A stretch of 54,759 nucleotides of DNA from Streptococcus pseudopneumoniae (GTDB lineage Bacteria > Bacillota > Bacilli > Lactobacillales > Streptococcaceae), in NCBI RefSeq assembly GCF_001072375.1, contig NZ_JVKV01000081.1, positions 1-54,759 on the forward strand, read 5' to 3'. Below are positions 41,927-53,762 of the stretch, one piece after another; the first letter of the stretch is position 1; the number at the start of each line of letters is the position of its first letter. The position numbers were made by a program, and so were the translations under genes. Under the pieces are notes generated by a model that saw only the letters and a program-made list of their open reading frames with translations, searched no databases and was not told the origin of the DNA.

Positions 41927-42812
41927 TCACCGCCCTTTCTGAAATTTTGTTTCCACCAGTCGTTGGTTTATTGATAACCTGACCGTTGAAATAAAGTGTA
42001 GATGATCCACCGCCATCAAGATTGTAGGCAGCCTTTGCACCATAAGATTTCATGACTTCAGCTAGCTGATAAAGAGAGAGACCTTCACTTTCTGATGTAC
42101 GTCCATCTGAAACAACGATGATATAGTGGTTTTCATCGATAATACCAATAGCTGTACGAGGATTTGAAGCCATTGCTTGTCCTACTTCTGTATTGGTATC
42201 AACTGCAATTTCACCATTTTCGACCAAGGCTGGTCCAAAAGCCAAGAGATTGACGACACCGTCATTTACTAGTTGCTCAGCTGAGATCTGATCTTCGTAA
42301 ATAATCTTAAAAGAGCCATCTTTATAAATAGCTAAGTCGCCATTACTAGAATCTTCACGAACAGTATCACGATAGACAACGCCATTACGGATAACATAAC
42401 CTGTAGAGTTAGCACCATAGTAGTCCCCGTTTACTGCTAAAATGGCATTGTTGTCAGCTGCGGTTACAGAGGTTTTTGCAGTTACGTTAGTTCCATAAGC
42501 ATTTTGAGCAAAGGCAGTTTTCAGATAATCTGATGAGCTCAGAGTAATATCAGCAACGTAGACTTGTGTATTATTGACCGTCGTTTCAGACAAATTGACG
42601 GAAATATTGTCATCTTTATAACTAGAGTCAGTGACAGTAGCTGTCTTAGCAGCTTGACTTGCTGCTGCAGCATTGGAACTTGTGCTAGTTGTGGCAACTG
42701 TCGAGATAGTTTCAGCGAGGACAAAGGTCTTTAGCATTGAGTAACTAAAGGATCCTGTCAAGAGTAGGCCAAGAACTGAGGCGTAAGCATAGCGTTTTTT
42801 TAAAAATTTCAT
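41901..42812 (-). CDS. Phosphodiester glycosidase family protein (NAGPA domain)
   Basis: A 303-aa protein with a signal sequence or N-terminal anchor (KRYAYASVLGLLLTGSFSY, cleavage possible after VLAE), a Ser/Thr/Ala-rich spacer, and an NAGPA-type domain (AVNGDYYGANSTGYVIRNG; NPRTAIGIIDENHYIIVVSD; the closing AYNLDGGGSSTLYFNG). Such enzymes uncover or cleave sugar phosphodiesters; a role in surface-glycan processing is inferred from the GT2-GtrA and membrane neighbours. Confidence 0.85.
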   Translation of the reverse strand: MKFLKKRYAYASVLGLLLTGSFSYSMLKTFVLAETISTVATTSTSSNAAAASQAAKTATVTDSSYKDDNISVNLSETTVNNTQVYVADITLSSSDYLKTAFAQNAYGTNVTAKTSVTAADNNAILAVNGDYYGANSTGYVIRNGVVYRDTVREDSSNGDLAIYKDGSFKIIYEDQISAEQLVNDGVVNLLAFGPALVENGEIAVDTNTEVGQAMASNPRTAIGIIDENHYIIVVSDGRTSESEGLSLYQLAEVMKSYGAKAAYNLDGGGSSTLYFNGQVINKPTTGGNKISERAVSDIVYIGY

Positions 42813-43852
42813 AATACAGTTGATATCCTTTCCTTAAAGATGAATTTCTTCTGCACTGTCCAAGAGACAGCGAAGAGAAGGATGCCGACGATAACTTTGG
42901 CAATCAGAAGGTTGATTCCAAAGACTGTAAAGAAGAGACGAATCAGTAGCGTGTCTAAGACAAAGAGTCCGACTGCTAGACCAAAGTACCCCATCCCTGT
43001 TTTTACAAGGCTATCGTCATTTTTAAAGACTAGTTTTTTATTTGTAGAATAGTTAAAAATTGAGCTAGTTACACGAGCTACTCCGTTCGCTAGAAAAATT
43101 CGTAGACTAGTAGGAACTGTCGGCAAAATCAAAATTGCTAGGGCGTAAACGACATAGTCTACAACAAAGCTACTGAGAGATGATAAGGCAAATTTAAAGA
43201 TATTTTTATAAATCATGAGTCCGTCTTGGATTGGGCGGAAGTGTGAAGCCTCATTGTCATTAATATAGACAGTTTCAATAGGAACTTCTAAAATCTCGTA
43301 TTCTTTCGTTGCTTCGAGCAACATATTCATTTCATATTCGTAACGTTGGCCTTCAATCTTAAGCATAAACGGTATCAAGTTTGTAGTAAAAGCACGAAGA
43401 CCTGTCTGCGTATCTGTTACTCCTACTCATGTTTGAAGCTTAAAGAGAGCTTTGGTTAAGCTGTTACCAAAACGGCTACGAAGGGGAACTTTTCCAGAAA
43501 AGGCACGTACACCCAAGATTAGCTTGTTTGGATTTTCGGAAGCTTTATTAGCCGTGCGGAAAATATCCCATACCTTGTGCTGTCCATCCGCATCTGCTGT
43601 GACAACCGTACCATAAATGTTTTGTTCTTGGATATAAGTAAAGGCTGTTTTTAGAGCCTGCCCTTTACCTTGGTTCACTTGGTGACGAATGACAGTAGCA
43701 AATTGTTTTGCTTTGTCAAAGATTTTTTGGCACTTTGATGAACTGCCGTCGTCTATGACTAAAATATGAAAATCACTCTTTTCGTGAATTTTTTCGATGA
43801 GTTTGATAAGTTTATTATCGGGTTGGTAAGCTGGAATGACTATGTAGTTCAT
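42809..43852 (-). pseudogene. GT2 glycosyltransferase-GtrA fusion broken by one stop codon
   Basis: One 347-codon frame with a single TGA at 43427-43429. The N-terminal GT2 domain has MNYIVIPAYQPDN, VIDDGSS and VVTADADGQH. After the stop the frame continues cleanly VGVTDTQTGLRAFTTN and into a GtrA domain with four TM helices (FALSSLSSFVVDYVVYALAI, then a Lys-rich turn KKLVFK). No indel is seen. The stop may be real inactivation, a sequencing error or readthrough. Downstream genes overlap it and may still be expressed. Confidence 0.8.
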
Positions 43853-44017
43853 ATCGATACCTCTTTCTTTGGTGATGGTATAACTATACAGAATATCGCT
43901 TAAAAATACCTTATATCAGTTTTCTTTAAGATAAGGTTTAAAAAACTTTAAGCTTAAAGAAAAGACTTATCAATTAATAAGAAATTTAGTTTGAATTTTC
44001 AGATAAAAATAAATATA

Positions 44018-44049
44018 CAAAAATCCCCAAATAGTAACTGTATTTGAGG
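44018..44049 (-). terminator. Terminator after the Cys-cluster gene
   Basis: On the minus strand CCTCAAATA/TATTTGGGG (one G-T pair) followed by ATTTTTG. Confidence 0.7.
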
Positions 44050-44076
44050 ATGAATCTTATCATACAATGAGAGTAC

Positions 44077-44574
44077 TTAGTCTATTTTCTCTCTTAATCT
44101 TTCAACAAAGAGATAAGCTGCGGGGCAGGTTAGAGTATTTTTAATAGTAAGATTATTGATTTGGTAAATCTTCTTACGGTCAGTATGTGGAAATTCACGA
44201 CAGGCTTTTGGACGGACATCGTAGATGGAACAGAGATTATCGCCTCCTAAGAAGGGACAAGGCATTGACTTAAAGACTTTATCACCGTCTTCATCTACTT
44301 GCAAAAACTCAGCTTCAAAGGCTGGCAATTTCATTTTAAAGTATTTTGCGATACGTGTGATATCTGCTTCTTTGAAGTCTGGACCAAGACTCTTACAGCA
44401 GTTAGCGCAGGCTGTACAATCAATTTCAGTAAAAACTTCTTGATGGATTTCAAGGGCAATTTTATCCAAATTTTTAGGTGCTTTCTTTTTCAGATTTCCT
44501 AAAAACTTCCGATGCTCTTTTTGTTTTTGCAAGGCTAGTTGGTGATAATATTCGATATCGATTTCTTTTGACAT
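44077..44574 (-). CDS. YkgJ family cysteine-cluster protein
   Basis: A 165-aa cytoplasmic protein with the metal-chelating pattern CTACANCCKSLGP (about residues 55-67), CPFLGGDNLCSIYDVRPKAC (about 105-125) and a later Cys. This is the Fe/Zn-cluster family often linked to Fe-S or flagellin methylation in other bacteria; its streptococcal role is unknown. A 20-nt palindrome lies 47-66 nt upstream of its start. Confidence 0.85.
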   Translation of the reverse strand: MSKEIDIEYYHQLALQKQKEHRKFLGNLKKKAPKNLDKIALEIHQEVFTEIDCTACANCCKSLGPDFKEADITRIAKYFKMKLPAFEAEFLQVDEDGDKVFKSMPCPFLGGDNLCSIYDVRPKACREFPHTDRKKIYQINNLTIKNTLTCPAAYLFVERLREKID

Positions 44575-44620
44575 AGTTTCTTTCTATTTTTTTAATGTTG
44601 ACACAAACATTTTTAGTTTA

Positions 44621-44640
44621 TACATAAAATAAATTATGTA
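44621..44640. repeat. 20-nt palindromic repeat, copy 4
   Basis: TACATAAAATAAATTATGTA, 7-bp arms around a 6-nt centre, in the short gap between the rexA-distal gene and the YkgJ gene. Confidence 0.6.
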
Positions 44641-44683
44641 AAATACTTTTAAGACTAATTTTAACAATAATGAGTCTATCCAT

Positions 44684-45868
44684 TCAGGACGAAACTATCA
44701 TTCTTTCTAAAAAAGGTTTGATGCAGTTGGTTAAAATGCCTTCTATCCAAGATTTTTGTGCGGACGATAGATTTTCCGCATCTAAACATTCCTTTAGAAA
44801 ATCACGTACCTGATCAGGTGCTATTTCAAATTCAAAAGCCTTCATTTTGTAGAAAAAGTCAAACAAAGTGTTAGAGAGATAGTCAGTTGAAAATGGGATT
44901 TCTCCAGTTTTTCGATACATGATTAGAAGTCGGGAAAAGCGAGCTTTTTCTTCGGGTATATCCTTAAAATAAGAGTTAAGCAACCAGACTTGCTTTTGTT
45001 TTCTTTCAAGAGGATCTTGACTAGCAATGCGTTGATCCTTTTCGAGTTCTCTTTGGTACTGTTTTGATTTTATAGAACGTTCTGTCCGATTTTTACCGAA
45101 GAGAATCTTTTCCCACTGGCGCTCTTCTAGTGTCAGTGTTTCGCTCAATCCAAAGTAATCCTGATAGGCACGTTCAGCTGGTCCCATTGCTAGAACCAGG
45201 TTATCCGCATATTGTTTAGCAATCTCGTCTCGCTTCTTTCGTTCCTTTTCAGCCTTGATGCGAAGTTCCTGCTCATAGTCAATTTTTTCTTTTCCTAGTT
45301 TAACAAGATAGAGCTGATCGTCAGATTTTCCAAGTAGAAAGGGTTTGATAAATTTTTCAAGGACTTCCTCCATACGAGCTTTCTTCAAAGGCTCTGCCCT
45401 ACTCCAACTTCCACCTTGAAAAACTTCCAAAAAGAGTTGATAATCCTTTTCTGGTGAAAATTGATTACCTCGATTTGACTTAAAAGCTCCCTTTTCCCAT
45501 AGCCAGTTGATTAGTCGCTCATCAAAATCTGTTTTATTAACTCGAATGGCTTCTTTTTTCTGGGCCTTTCTGGTTAGATTTTCAAGCTTTCTGAGAAGTT
45601 TTTCTTCCTCTTCTAGCTGTTGATCTAGGCTAATTCTTTGGAAATGACGCACACAGTCACTCCCAATGGGAAAAAGTCGTTTGCCAGTAACTCCGTTAAA
45701 AAGTTCATAAGCATACTTAATAGCATTACCGCAGACACAATTGCTTCGACCGATTCCATTAAAAATCAAGGAAACTTCACTCCATTGTTTGGTAGCTTGT
45801 TCCCAAGTATCGGCTTTAGAGGCCTCTAAAACTGCATCATATAAGTTTTTTCTAACAGGAATGGACAT
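44684..45868 (-). CDS. Hypothetical protein downstream of rexA
   Basis: A 394-aa soluble, highly charged protein. Near the N-terminus NCVCGNAIKYAYELFN, then GSDCVRHF, suggests one metal site of Cys residues. Most of the rest is helical and Lys/Glu-rich, with a KAEKERKKRDEIAKQ coiled-coil segment. I do not recognise the family. AGGAGG precedes ATG 45868, 16 nt after rexA stops, so it is probably part of the rexB-rexA operon and might act with the helicase-nuclease. Confidence 0.75.
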   Translation of the reverse strand: MSIPVRKNLYDAVLEASKADTWEQATKQWSEVSLIFNGIGRSNCVCGNAIKYAYELFNGVTGKRLFPIGSDCVRHFQRISLDQQLEEEEKLLRKLENLTRKAQKKEAIRVNKTDFDERLINWLWEKGAFKSNRGNQFSPEKDYQLFLEVFQGGSWSRAEPLKKARMEEVLEKFIKPFLLGKSDDQLYLVKLGKEKIDYEQELRIKAEKERKKRDEIAKQYADNLVLAMGPAERAYQDYFGLSETLTLEERQWEKILFGKNRTERSIKSKQYQRELEKDQRIASQDPLERKQKQVWLLNSYFKDIPEEKARFSRLLIMYRKTGEIPFSTDYLSNTLFDFFYKMKAFEFEIAPDQVRDFLKECLDAENLSSAQKSWIEGILTNCIKPFLERMIVSS

Positions 45869-45884
45869 GATGCCTCCTTTCTTT

Positions 45885-48800
45885 TTAAAGTTTAACGACT
45901 TCTACTTGGTCTTTACCAAGTAGAATCAAATATTTCTCAACTGTTTCTATCTGATATGAACGAGATAGAGCCTCTGCATAGAGTTCTAATTGACCACGAT
46001 AATGTTCAATAAGCTGACTAGCATGCTCATAACGGTCTGTCTTGTAGTCAAAGAGAGCAATCTTATCATTGTAGAGGAGATAACCATCTAAGATTCCACG
46101 AACAACAAAGTTTTCTTGGCTCTTCTCGTCTCTTTTTAACATTGAGAAAGGTTGTTCTCGATAGAGTTTATCTTGATTTGCAAGAATCTCTTGACCGAGA
46201 GCTGTATCAAAGAAGGATAAAATTTTTCCTAGATTGATTTTAGATTTGACAGCTGAACTTACTTGAACTTGCTCTAAAGCCTCTGTTAAAGTCTCTAAAG
46301 TGGGTTTCTTAGCTAGAATAATTCTCTGCATGAGTTCATGGGTAGCACTACCAATCTCAGCACCAGTAACTTTCTTAGTTTTAGAGAAATCAGGAAGGTT
46401 GAATTGAACCGTACTTTCTTTTAGTTGACTTTGACCAGCTACTACTACACCTTCCATATCCATGACAGGTTCATAGAATTTTTTAAGCTGACTAGGGGTT
46501 TGTACACTTGGAAGATTGATTGCTGCACGGTGGACTTGATTATACATTTCCACTTCTTTTAGCATTTCCAACGCATCTTTGATGGTTTCTGATTGGCGAT
46601 TATCTGCTTGGGATTGGTCTTGGAGCTGGCTTTTATTTTCCAATTCTCCGATAGCTTCTTTGCTTAGGTCTTCTTCAACTTCAAAGCGCACAGTGAAATG
46701 CAAATCCTCCTTAGAAAATGCTTGATAAATGGCCCAAATCCAATCTTGGAAATTACTAGCATCTAGTCTAGTTTCTCGAGTCAAAAGACCTTTTCCATTT
46801 GTCGGATATTCTTTAGATTCTAACTTTTCACGAGAACCTTTTCCAACTAGATAGAGTTTCTTTTCAGCACGTGTCATGGCTACATAAAGTAAACGCATGA
46901 GTTCAGAATAACTTGCTAACTGAAGTTCTTCTTCGTTTTGCGTATAGGTCAAGCTAGGGATAGATAATTTAATCGTAGATGGAACGTATTCCTCTTTGGC
47001 ATCTGTAGCAACTCTAGCAACATATTTGAGACCAAGGCCATTTCTTCGACTTAAGATAACCTCAGACATAGTATCCTTCTTATTAAATTTTTGATCAATA
47101 TTGAGGATAAAGACATAAGGAAATTCAAGCCCCTTACTCTTATGAATACTCATAAGTTCTACAGCATCCTTTGGTGGTGCTACAGCAACATTGGCAAGAT
47201 CATGCTGGGCTTCCAGGACTTGGTCAATCATTCGAATAAAACGGGATAATCCCTTGTAATTACTCTTTTCAAACTGATCTGCTCTTAGAGCAAGGGCATA
47301 GAGATTTGCCTGTCTGGCCAGTCCATTTGGCAAGGCACCAACATAATCATAGTAAAATCGGTCACTATAGATTTTCCAAATGAGATCATAAAGAGAATGT
47401 GTTTTGGAATATAAACGCCAAGCCTGGACGGTTTCCATGAAAAATTCTATTTTTTTATGAAGTTCAGACTTAATTAAATCCTTTTGAAGACCCGTATTTG
47501 CTTGAGCATTGACTAGTTTCTCATAAAAGTTCTCTTGAACTTTATCCTCAGATTTTTGAAGAGCGAGACGAGCCAATTCATCCTCATCAAAGCTAAACAT
47601 CGGAGACTTCATCAGAGCAACCAAAGCAAAGTCTTGAAGAGGGTTGTGGATGACACGAAGAGTATCCAACATCACCTGGACTTCTAGGGATTGCAAATAG
47701 TTTGCTTGAGCACCGTCTGTCTTGACAGGAATACCATATTCAGACAAGGCGAGCAGAACTTGATCATTACGACTTCGACTAGCAGTTAAGAGAGCCATGT
47801 CCTTGAAAGGTACACCCTTATCATTATGAAGGTGAATTATCTCCTTAAGCACCATCCGCATTTCACCAGTCAGTTTGTTAGTTGCAAGTTCCTCCTCATC
47901 ATCAGAATCGCTATCATCATCCTTATCGTACAAGAGAACTTCTGCCTTGTTTTCTGGATTTGATTGAATATCAGTATTTCCAAAAACAAGCTGGTGCATA
48001 CCGTCATAAGATATCTCTCCAACTTCCTCGTCCATGAGGTGTTTAAAGACATCGTTCGTAGCATCAAGAACCTCTGAACTGCTTCGGAAATTTTCTTTAA
48101 GCAGAATTAACTGACCTTCTTTGTCATCTTGAGCGAAGCTGTGGAATTTTTCGTTGAAAATTTGTGGGTCGGCCTGTCTAAAACGATAAATAGACTGCTT
48201 AATATCTCCTACCATAAAACGATTATGACCGTTTGAGAGGAGTTCTAGCATTCTTTCCTGGATATGGTTGGTATCTTGGTACTCATCAACCATGACTTCA
48301 TGGAAGCGTTCCTGATACTCTTGACGAACCTGTGGGAAGTTTTCCAAAATCTCAATGGTATAGTGGCTAATATCAGCAAATTCGAAGGCATTTTCTTCGC
48401 GTTTTCGTTGTCGATAGGCATCAACAAAATCTCTCATGAATACTTGGAATGTCTCTGCCAAGTCCCAGGAATCTTGATGATAATCTTCTTGGAATTTTAG
48501 TAAAGTGATTTGGTCATTGAGTGCAATCAATTTTTCAAACTTTGCTTTTCTCTCTTGGTTGTATGCTTCTTTCAAGTCTTGCAGTTCGGCCTTACGACTA
48601 GCATTTGTAAGAGAACGACCTCCCTTATCCTTAGAGATACTAACAACTCGGTCTAAAACTTCTAGATATTGCTCAAAAGTAGATTCATGGCTTAAAGAAC
48701 CGATCTCATCAAGAACTTGTTGGACAGATTCTAGGTAAGCTGCTTTGCCAAATTCCTTGGCATCATTTTCCAAATGGTAACGGAAAAAGCTTTCTAAATC

Positions 48801-49532
48801 CCAAAGTCTTTCTTTTATATCCTCAGCTAGGTTTTCTTTAGCAACTGAAAAATCAGTCTTTTCAAAGCCTTTTAGAAAGGAATTTTCTAGCCAAGCCTGA
48901 GGATTACTAGTGGATTGCAAAAAGTCATAAATCATATAGACCTGTTTACGCAGTCCACGCGCGTCTTTGCTTCTACCTGCAAAGTTCTTCACCAACTGAC
49001 TAAATCGTTCCTGTTCTTTGCCTTGGTAGTGACTTTCAAAAATTTGACGAAAGACCTCATTTTTTAAGAGAAGCTGCTCACTTTCATTTTGAAGGATACG
49101 AAAGTTTGGGGCGAAATCAATGAGATAGCCATGTTTCGCCAGGAACTTCTGAGTAAAAGAGTCCATAGTTCCAATAGCAGCGTTTGGTAAATCAGCTAAT
49201 TGTCTTCCAAGATGCTTTTTTAGCTCCATATCTTGAGTCTCTTGGATTTGTTGGCTGATTTTCTTTTCCAATCGTTCTTTTAACTCGGTTGCTGCCTTGA
49301 CTGTAAAGGTTGAGATAAAGAGTTGGCGAATTTCTACTCCACGCGCTAGTTGTTCAAGAATTCGTTCAGCCATGACAAAAGTTTTTCCTGAGCCAGCTGA
49401 TGCTGAGACCAGAATGTTTTGACCAGAACTGTAAATAGCTTGAATTTGCTCAGCAGTTTTCTTTGTTTTCTTGTCAGAATGAGCTTCTTCTATCTGCAAC
49501 TTTTCAATCTCTTCTTGGGATAAAAATTTCAT
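45885..49532 (-). CDS. rexA: ATP-dependent helicase/nuclease subunit A (AddA/RexA)
   Basis: The 1215-aa UvrD-type helicase with C-terminal RecB-family nuclease is the RecBCD-equivalent processor of double-strand breaks. Walker A is [13 protein letters not shown] (about residue 43), motif [10 protein letters not shown] (about 420), and the nuclease motif FDYKTDRYE near residue 1177 follows DGYLLYNDK. The start codon overlaps the rexB stop as ATGA. Confidence 0.96.
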   Translation of the reverse strand: MKFLSQEEIEKLQIEEAHSDKKTKKTAEQIQAIYSSGQNILVSASAGSGKTFVMAERILEQLARGVEIRQLFISTFTVKAATELKERLEKKISQQIQETQDMELKKHLGRQLADLPNAAIGTMDSFTQKFLAKHGYLIDFAPNFRILQNESEQLLLKNEVFRQIFESHYQGKEQERFSQLVKNFAGRSKDARGLRKQVYMIYDFLQSTSNPQAWLENSFLKGFEKTDFSVAKENLAEDIKERLWDLESFFRYHLENDAKEFGKAAYLESVQQVLDEIGSLSHESTFEQYLEVLDRVVSISKDKGGRSLTNASRKAELQDLKEAYNQERKAKFEKLIALNDQITLLKFQEDYHQDSWDLAETFQVFMRDFVDAYRQRKREENAFEFADISHYTIEILENFPQVRQEYQERFHEVMVDEYQDTNHIQERMLELLSNGHNRFMVGDIKQSIYRFRQADPQIFNEKFHSFAQDDKEGQLILLKENFRSSSEVLDATNDVFKHLMDEEVGEISYDGMHQLVFGNTDIQSNPENKAEVLLYDKDDDSDSDDEEELATNKLTGEMRMVLKEIIHLHNDKGVPFKDMALLTASRSRNDQVLLALSEYGIPVKTDGAQANYLQSLEVQVMLDTLRVIHNPLQDFALVALMKSPMFSFDEDELARLALQKSEDKVQENFYEKLVNAQANTGLQKDLIKSELHKKIEFFMETVQAWRLYSKTHSLYDLIWKIYSDRFYYDYVGALPNGLARQANLYALALRADQFEKSNYKGLSRFIRMIDQVLEAQHDLANVAVAPPKDAVELMSIHKSKGLEFPYVFILNIDQKFNKKDTMSEVILSRRNGLGLKYVARVATDAKEEYVPSTIKLSIPSLTYTQNEEELQLASYSELMRLLYVAMTRAEKKLYLVGKGSREKLESKEYPTNGKGLLTRETRLDASNFQDWIWAIYQAFSKEDLHFTVRFEVEEDLSKEAIGELENKSQLQDQSQADNRQSETIKDALEMLKEVEMYNQVHRAAINLPSVQTPSQLKKFYEPVMDMEGVVVAGQSQLKESTVQFNLPDFSKTKKVTGAEIGSATHELMQRIILAKKPTLETLTEALEQVQVSSAVKSKINLGKILSFFDTALGQEILANQDKLYREQPFSMLKRDEKSQENFVVRGILDGYLLYNDKIALFDYKTDRYEHASQLIEHYRGQLELYAEALSRSYQIETVEKYLILLGKDQVEVVKL

Positions 49533-52500
49533 CGCTCCAACTCCTCTCTAATTTTATTAAACCATGTTTCTTTATCATTGCTCTTAGCGACCTTATCTAA
49601 CAATCTTGCCTGACCTAAATGGTAATTAGCTTCAAAACCAGTTATCGACTGATATTGTTGGACATAAGGAGCAATGCTTCTACCGTTTTCTGTATAAGGG
49701 TTGATCGCAAATTCACCAGATAAAATCTTCTCTGCCGCTTTTTTGTAGAGAAGGGCATTATAGTCCAACAATAACTGGAATTCCTCATCAGACAACTGAT
49801 AAGTCTTGTTTTTATTGTAAAACTCTCCAAGGTTTTTTATCTCTTTTTCAAGAAAGAGGCCTTGGTATTTCATAGTCTTATTCGTTTCTGTTACTGCCTT
49901 TGAAAGAGTTTTAGCAGTTTGTAATGACTGAATTGGTTCAGCCATTTCTAGGTACATAGCTCCAAAGAAGTCTCTATTCCCTTCTTGCTTGAGGGCAGCT
50001 AGATAGGTTGGTAATTGCGAGTTAAGACCATTATAAAACATAGGGAACTTGAACTGAGTCAAAGAAGACTTATAATCTACAACACCGATAGCTCCATCTG
50101 ATTTTAGACGGTCAATTCGGTCAACCTTACCACGAACATAGAGATTTCGACCATTATCTAGCTGAATAAAGGCTTGTTCCTTGCCACCAAAGACTGCCTC
50201 TTCCTGAATCGTTTCAACATCCGCATTATGTCGAAGAATATGTCCAGTAGCGCGTGCGACATCCAAGAGGACTTCCTTAGTAAATTGAGCCTCCAAACTT
50301 TTCTGATAAATAGCTTGAAACTCACGTTCTTGACTGGTTTCAGAGATAGCTTGTTCTAAACGACGATCAAAGGATTCATAACTCGGAAGTTTCAATGCAC
50401 GTTCAAAAATACGATGCAAGAAATTACCGTGACTTCTTGCATCAGGACGCAGACGCAATTCTTCTTGCAAACCTAAGACATAACGGAGATAGTAACTGTA
50501 TTCATTACGGTAAAATTCTGTTAATCCAGAAGTAGATAGATAGAAATCTTGATCTTCAGGATACAAGGCTTTCAAAGTTTCAGAATCTAAAGTCTTGCTC
50601 TTTGGACTTGTCGGTAGGACGGGATTTTCCAAACCTTTGCCTTCCAACTTTTTACCCATCACACGAGCCAGAACTTTTACAAACGTTAAGTCTTGGTCAC
50701 TTGTCTCCATCTCACCTTGCTGATGATAGGCAACCAGACTAGACAAAAGACTGTGATAAGAACCAATGTCATCTTTCGATAGATTTTTTCGATCAATTCT
50801 CTTTTCAATCTTGCTAAAACCAAAGTCCTGCAATTCTTTCAGATAAACTGACTCTTTACTCTCGTTTTCATTGAGTAAGCTTGGTGCTGATAAGACTAAT
50901 TGCTTCCTAGCAGAGTTGGCCAACGAAAGCATGGTATAGCGATTCTTCTTGAGGTTTTCTTGACTTGCAATCAGTAATTGAGAACCTTCTTGAGTCATTT
51001 GATTCAAGGATTCTCTTTCTTCATCGCTCAACAAACTGGTGTTTTGAGCAATTTTGGGCAAATGATCTTGTGTTAAACCAATTGCATAGATGTAATCAGC
51101 TGTCAAGGGTGCAATCAAATCATAACTCTGCACCAGGACAGTATCGACTGTTGCTGGGATTGTACGATAATTGGACAAGCTCATGCCTGAATGAAGAAGA
51201 GCCAAGAAATCATCCAAAGTGACCTGGAAACCTTCAAACACGGTTGCAAATTGCTCCATTACGTGGCAAAATGCTTTCCAGACCTCCTCTTGTCTTTCTT
51301 GCTCTGCTACTTCCATCGTTGCAGATAAAGTTTGTAACTGCTTGGTCAAATAAGCATCTTTCAAAAAGTTGCTCCATCTTGCAAGAAGATTCTCAGCTTT
51401 TTGCTTACGACTAGATGATAAGGTTTCTAATGGATTTAGAACACGAACACGAAGCTTATTTAATTTTTCTAAATCAAATTTCCCATGATGATTTTTTGTG
51501 AATTCTTGTTTAAAACTAGAAAGACCATCAATACCTAGATAACGAAGATATTGTTCAAAGCTATCAATTTCCTCTTGGTTAAGGTCAGTATACAAGCCAG
51601 TGCGTAAGAGATTAATCAAATCTTCTTGACGGAAATTGTATCGTTTCAAACGCCCGATGGATTCTGCATATTGAGTCAAAGGGTGGTGAGCCATAGACTC
51701 ACTCTTACCTAGATAAAAAGGAATTTGATATTGATTAAAAATTGTCTGCAGAGACAGTTTATAAGACTCTACGTCACCTAATAGGATTCGAAAATTTTTA
51801 TAGCTTAGTTCTGGCTCTTGGTGCAATTTCTGGCGAATACTACGAGCAACTAACTCCAGCTCTTCTTTTTGGGTTAGACAAGACCAAATTTGCAAATCTT
51901 CTCTATCCTTATCATCCACTTCTAAGCTAATTTCAGAATAATCATAAGCACTTTCGAGTAGTCTTGAGGCTTTGGCAAAGGCATCAAGTTTCTCATGTTC
52001 TTGACAAGTATTTTCTGCCTTAGTCTGATATTTAAAAGCTAAATGGCGTAGAAACTCAACACTGGCTTGGTAGAGGTTCCCTTCACTAAATGGGCTAGTA
52101 TAAGATTTCTTAGACGCATATACACCAATAACAATCTCAACACCCTTACGATAAAGTAGATCCACTAGGTGTTCTTCTTCTGCAGAAAATCGGGTAAAAC
52201 CATCAATGACTAGGGCAATCTTACTAAAATCACTACTTACCTTGTTTTCTTCGATAGCATTGATCAGATATGATAATTGACTCCCTTGCGAAACTTGACC
52301 TTGATTCAGATAAGCTGTTACCTTTTCAAAAATCATGAGCAAATCAGAACGTTTATCAGCGTCAGATAGACTTTCTAAATCCAAAAAACTCATCTTAGCA
52401 GTTGTCATTTCATGGTAAATCTCAATCAATTGTTGGATGAATTGCGGATCTTGCTTAATAGCCCCGTAAACACGTAAATCCTTAGGGTCTATCTCAGACA

Positions 52501-52780
52501 GACATTTATAGAAAGCCATACCAAGACCGATATCATCGAGACTTGACTTCGCGGGTATATCGTTTAAAACCAGATAACGAGCCATCTGAGCGAAGCGCGT
52601 GACTGTGATCGCAAAAGAAGCCTGCTGACTCAAGCACTCCAGGACGGCACGTTCCTTTTCAAAAGAAAGAGAGTTAGGAGCTATGTAAAAGACTCGTTTG
52701 CCTTGGGCAACCAGTCCTTGAGCCTCCTTGGTCAGGATTTCTGTCAAAGAAGTCCGAATATCGGTATAAAGTAGTTTCAT
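49529..52780 (-). CDS. rexB: ATP-dependent helicase/nuclease subunit B (RexB)
   Basis: The 1083-aa partner of RexA. It has no intact Walker A at the N-terminus and Tyr where AddB has iron-sulfur Cys ([10 protein letters not shown]), both typical of streptococcal RexB as opposed to Bacillus AddB. The nuclease motif VVDYKSSL lies in the last 200 residues. I prefer ATG 52780 (GAGGCAGAG upstream) to the in-frame ATG 52804, whose RBS spacing is poor. Confidence 0.94.
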   Translation of the reverse strand: MKLLYTDIRTSLTEILTKEAQGLVAQGKRVFYIAPNSLSFEKERAVLECLSQQASFAITVTRFAQMARYLVLNDIPAKSSLDDIGLGMAFYKCLSEIDPKDLRVYGAIKQDPQFIQQLIEIYHEMTTAKMSFLDLESLSDADKRSDLLMIFEKVTAYLNQGQVSQGSQLSYLINAIEENKVSSDFSKIALVIDGFTRFSAEEEHLVDLLYRKGVEIVIGVYASKKSYTSPFSEGNLYQASVEFLRHLAFKYQTKAENTCQEHEKLDAFAKASRLLESAYDYSEISLEVDDKDREDLQIWSCLTQKEELELVARSIRQKLHQEPELSYKNFRILLGDVESYKLSLQTIFNQYQIPFYLGKSESMAHHPLTQYAESIGRLKRYNFRQEDLINLLRTGLYTDLNQEEIDSFEQYLRYLGIDGLSSFKQEFTKNHHGKFDLEKLNKLRVRVLNPLETLSSSRKQKAENLLARWSNFLKDAYLTKQLQTLSATMEVAEQERQEEVWKAFCHVMEQFATVFEGFQVTLDDFLALLHSGMSLSNYRTIPATVDTVLVQSYDLIAPLTADYIYAIGLTQDHLPKIAQNTSLLSDEERESLNQMTQEGSQLLIASQENLKKNRYTMLSLANSARKQLVLSAPSLLNENESKESVYLKELQDFGFSKIEKRIDRKNLSKDDIGSYHSLLSSLVAYHQQGEMETSDQDLTFVKVLARVMGKKLEGKGLENPVLPTSPKSKTLDSETLKALYPEDQDFYLSTSGLTEFYRNEYSYYLRYVLGLQEELRLRPDARSHGNFLHRIFERALKLPSYESFDRRLEQAISETSQEREFQAIYQKSLEAQFTKEVLLDVARATGHILRHNADVETIQEEAVFGGKEQAFIQLDNGRNLYVRGKVDRIDRLKSDGAIGVVDYKSSLTQFKFPMFYNGLNSQLPTYLAALKQEGNRDFFGAMYLEMAEPIQSLQTAKTLSKAVTETNKTMKYQGLFLEKEIKNLGEFYNKNKTYQLSDEEFQLLLDYNALLYKKAAEKILSGEFAINPYTENGRSIAPYVQQYQSITGFEANYHLGQARLLDKVAKSNDKETWFNKIREELER

Positions 52781-52917
52781 CTCTGCCTCGTTTGATTTTT
52801 TCATTACCTTTCATTATACCATTTTTTGACTGCTAATCCTATAAATAGAGAGTTCTTAAACTACTGATAAAAAGTAAAATGCCAGAAATTTCCGGCATTG
52901 ATCGATAAGCACTATCT

Positions 52918-53583
52918 TCATGAAAATACAAGCATCCATAAATCCCAAAATGCTGTAATGTTAATCATGATATGGAGTAAAATGGGATAATAGAGAGAGT
53001 GAGTTTTTCGGTAGAGCAATGCTAAAATCGTTCCTCCACTTGCATAGGTGAAAAAGGCGAGTGGTGTTAAACCTGAACTGACATGCACATAGCCAAAGAC
53101 GCAGGCTGATAGTAAAACATCTCCATACCAAGGTGAATCTTTCAAAAATGTATTCATCAGAACTCCACGGTAAACCAATTCTTCTGTAATTGGTCCTAGT
53201 AGACAAACAATAAGTAAAAGATAAGGTAACTCTTGTCGCCCTGTCATCTCAGTCAATTCATTTAAAGCGATTTGATTGGACGTTGCTGGGGTTAAAAAAG
53301 AAAACACAATATCTGAAAGATAACTGACTCCATAAGCAAGAAGCAAATAAACTAGATATCTCCATTTCTACTTCAACTCAAGCATTTTTCTACCTTCGAA
53401 TACTAGTAAATATAGCATAGCTAGAAGAATAACGATAAACTCTAAAAAAGCAAGAATTTGAAAAAATTCTCGACTAGCAGCTACAAATCTAGCTGTAAAG
53501 TGATTAAAAATCCACCAAAACCAAGTCTTCCTATAAATAATTACTAACAAGGCTAGTAAAATCTGTACTGCTCTTTTTTTCAT
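52918..53583 (-). pseudogene. CPBP (CAAX-type) intramembrane protease broken by one stop codon
   Basis: One 221-codon frame with a single TAG at 53368-53370. The N-terminal 71 residues hold two hydrophobic helices and end KMLELK. After the stop the frame continues KWRYLVYLLLAYGVS and contains the protease motifs EELVYRGVLMN, FGYVHVSSG and HIMINI. These motifs are intact, so only the stop breaks the gene. The family includes bacteriocin-immunity and surface-processing proteases. Confidence 0.8.
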
Positions 53584-53724
53584 GATAAGTCCTCTGCTTT
53601 TTTATCCATTATCAGTATATCGCAAGTTTAGTATAGCATATATTTGCCAAAAAGCTTCTTCAAATCATGAATTGTAATTGAAACGTCCTAAATTGACATA
53701 GTAATCCTTATTTCCACTAAATTA

Positions 53725-53733
53725 TGCTATAAT
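53725..53733 (+). promoter_or_regulatory. Extended -10 promoter of the HAD phosphatase gene
   Basis: TGCTATAAT is a perfect extended -10, 29 nt before ATG 53763. A TTGACA at 53693 is too far away (29 nt spacer) to pair with it. Confidence 0.65.
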
Positions 53734-53762
53734 ATAGACAAAACACGTGAAAAGGAACTACT

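Noticed and set aside
53693..53733. TTGACA at 53693 as the -35 of the HAD gene promoter
   Set aside because: The spacer to the TATAAT at 53728 is 29 nt, too long; the extended -10 alone is the better explanation.
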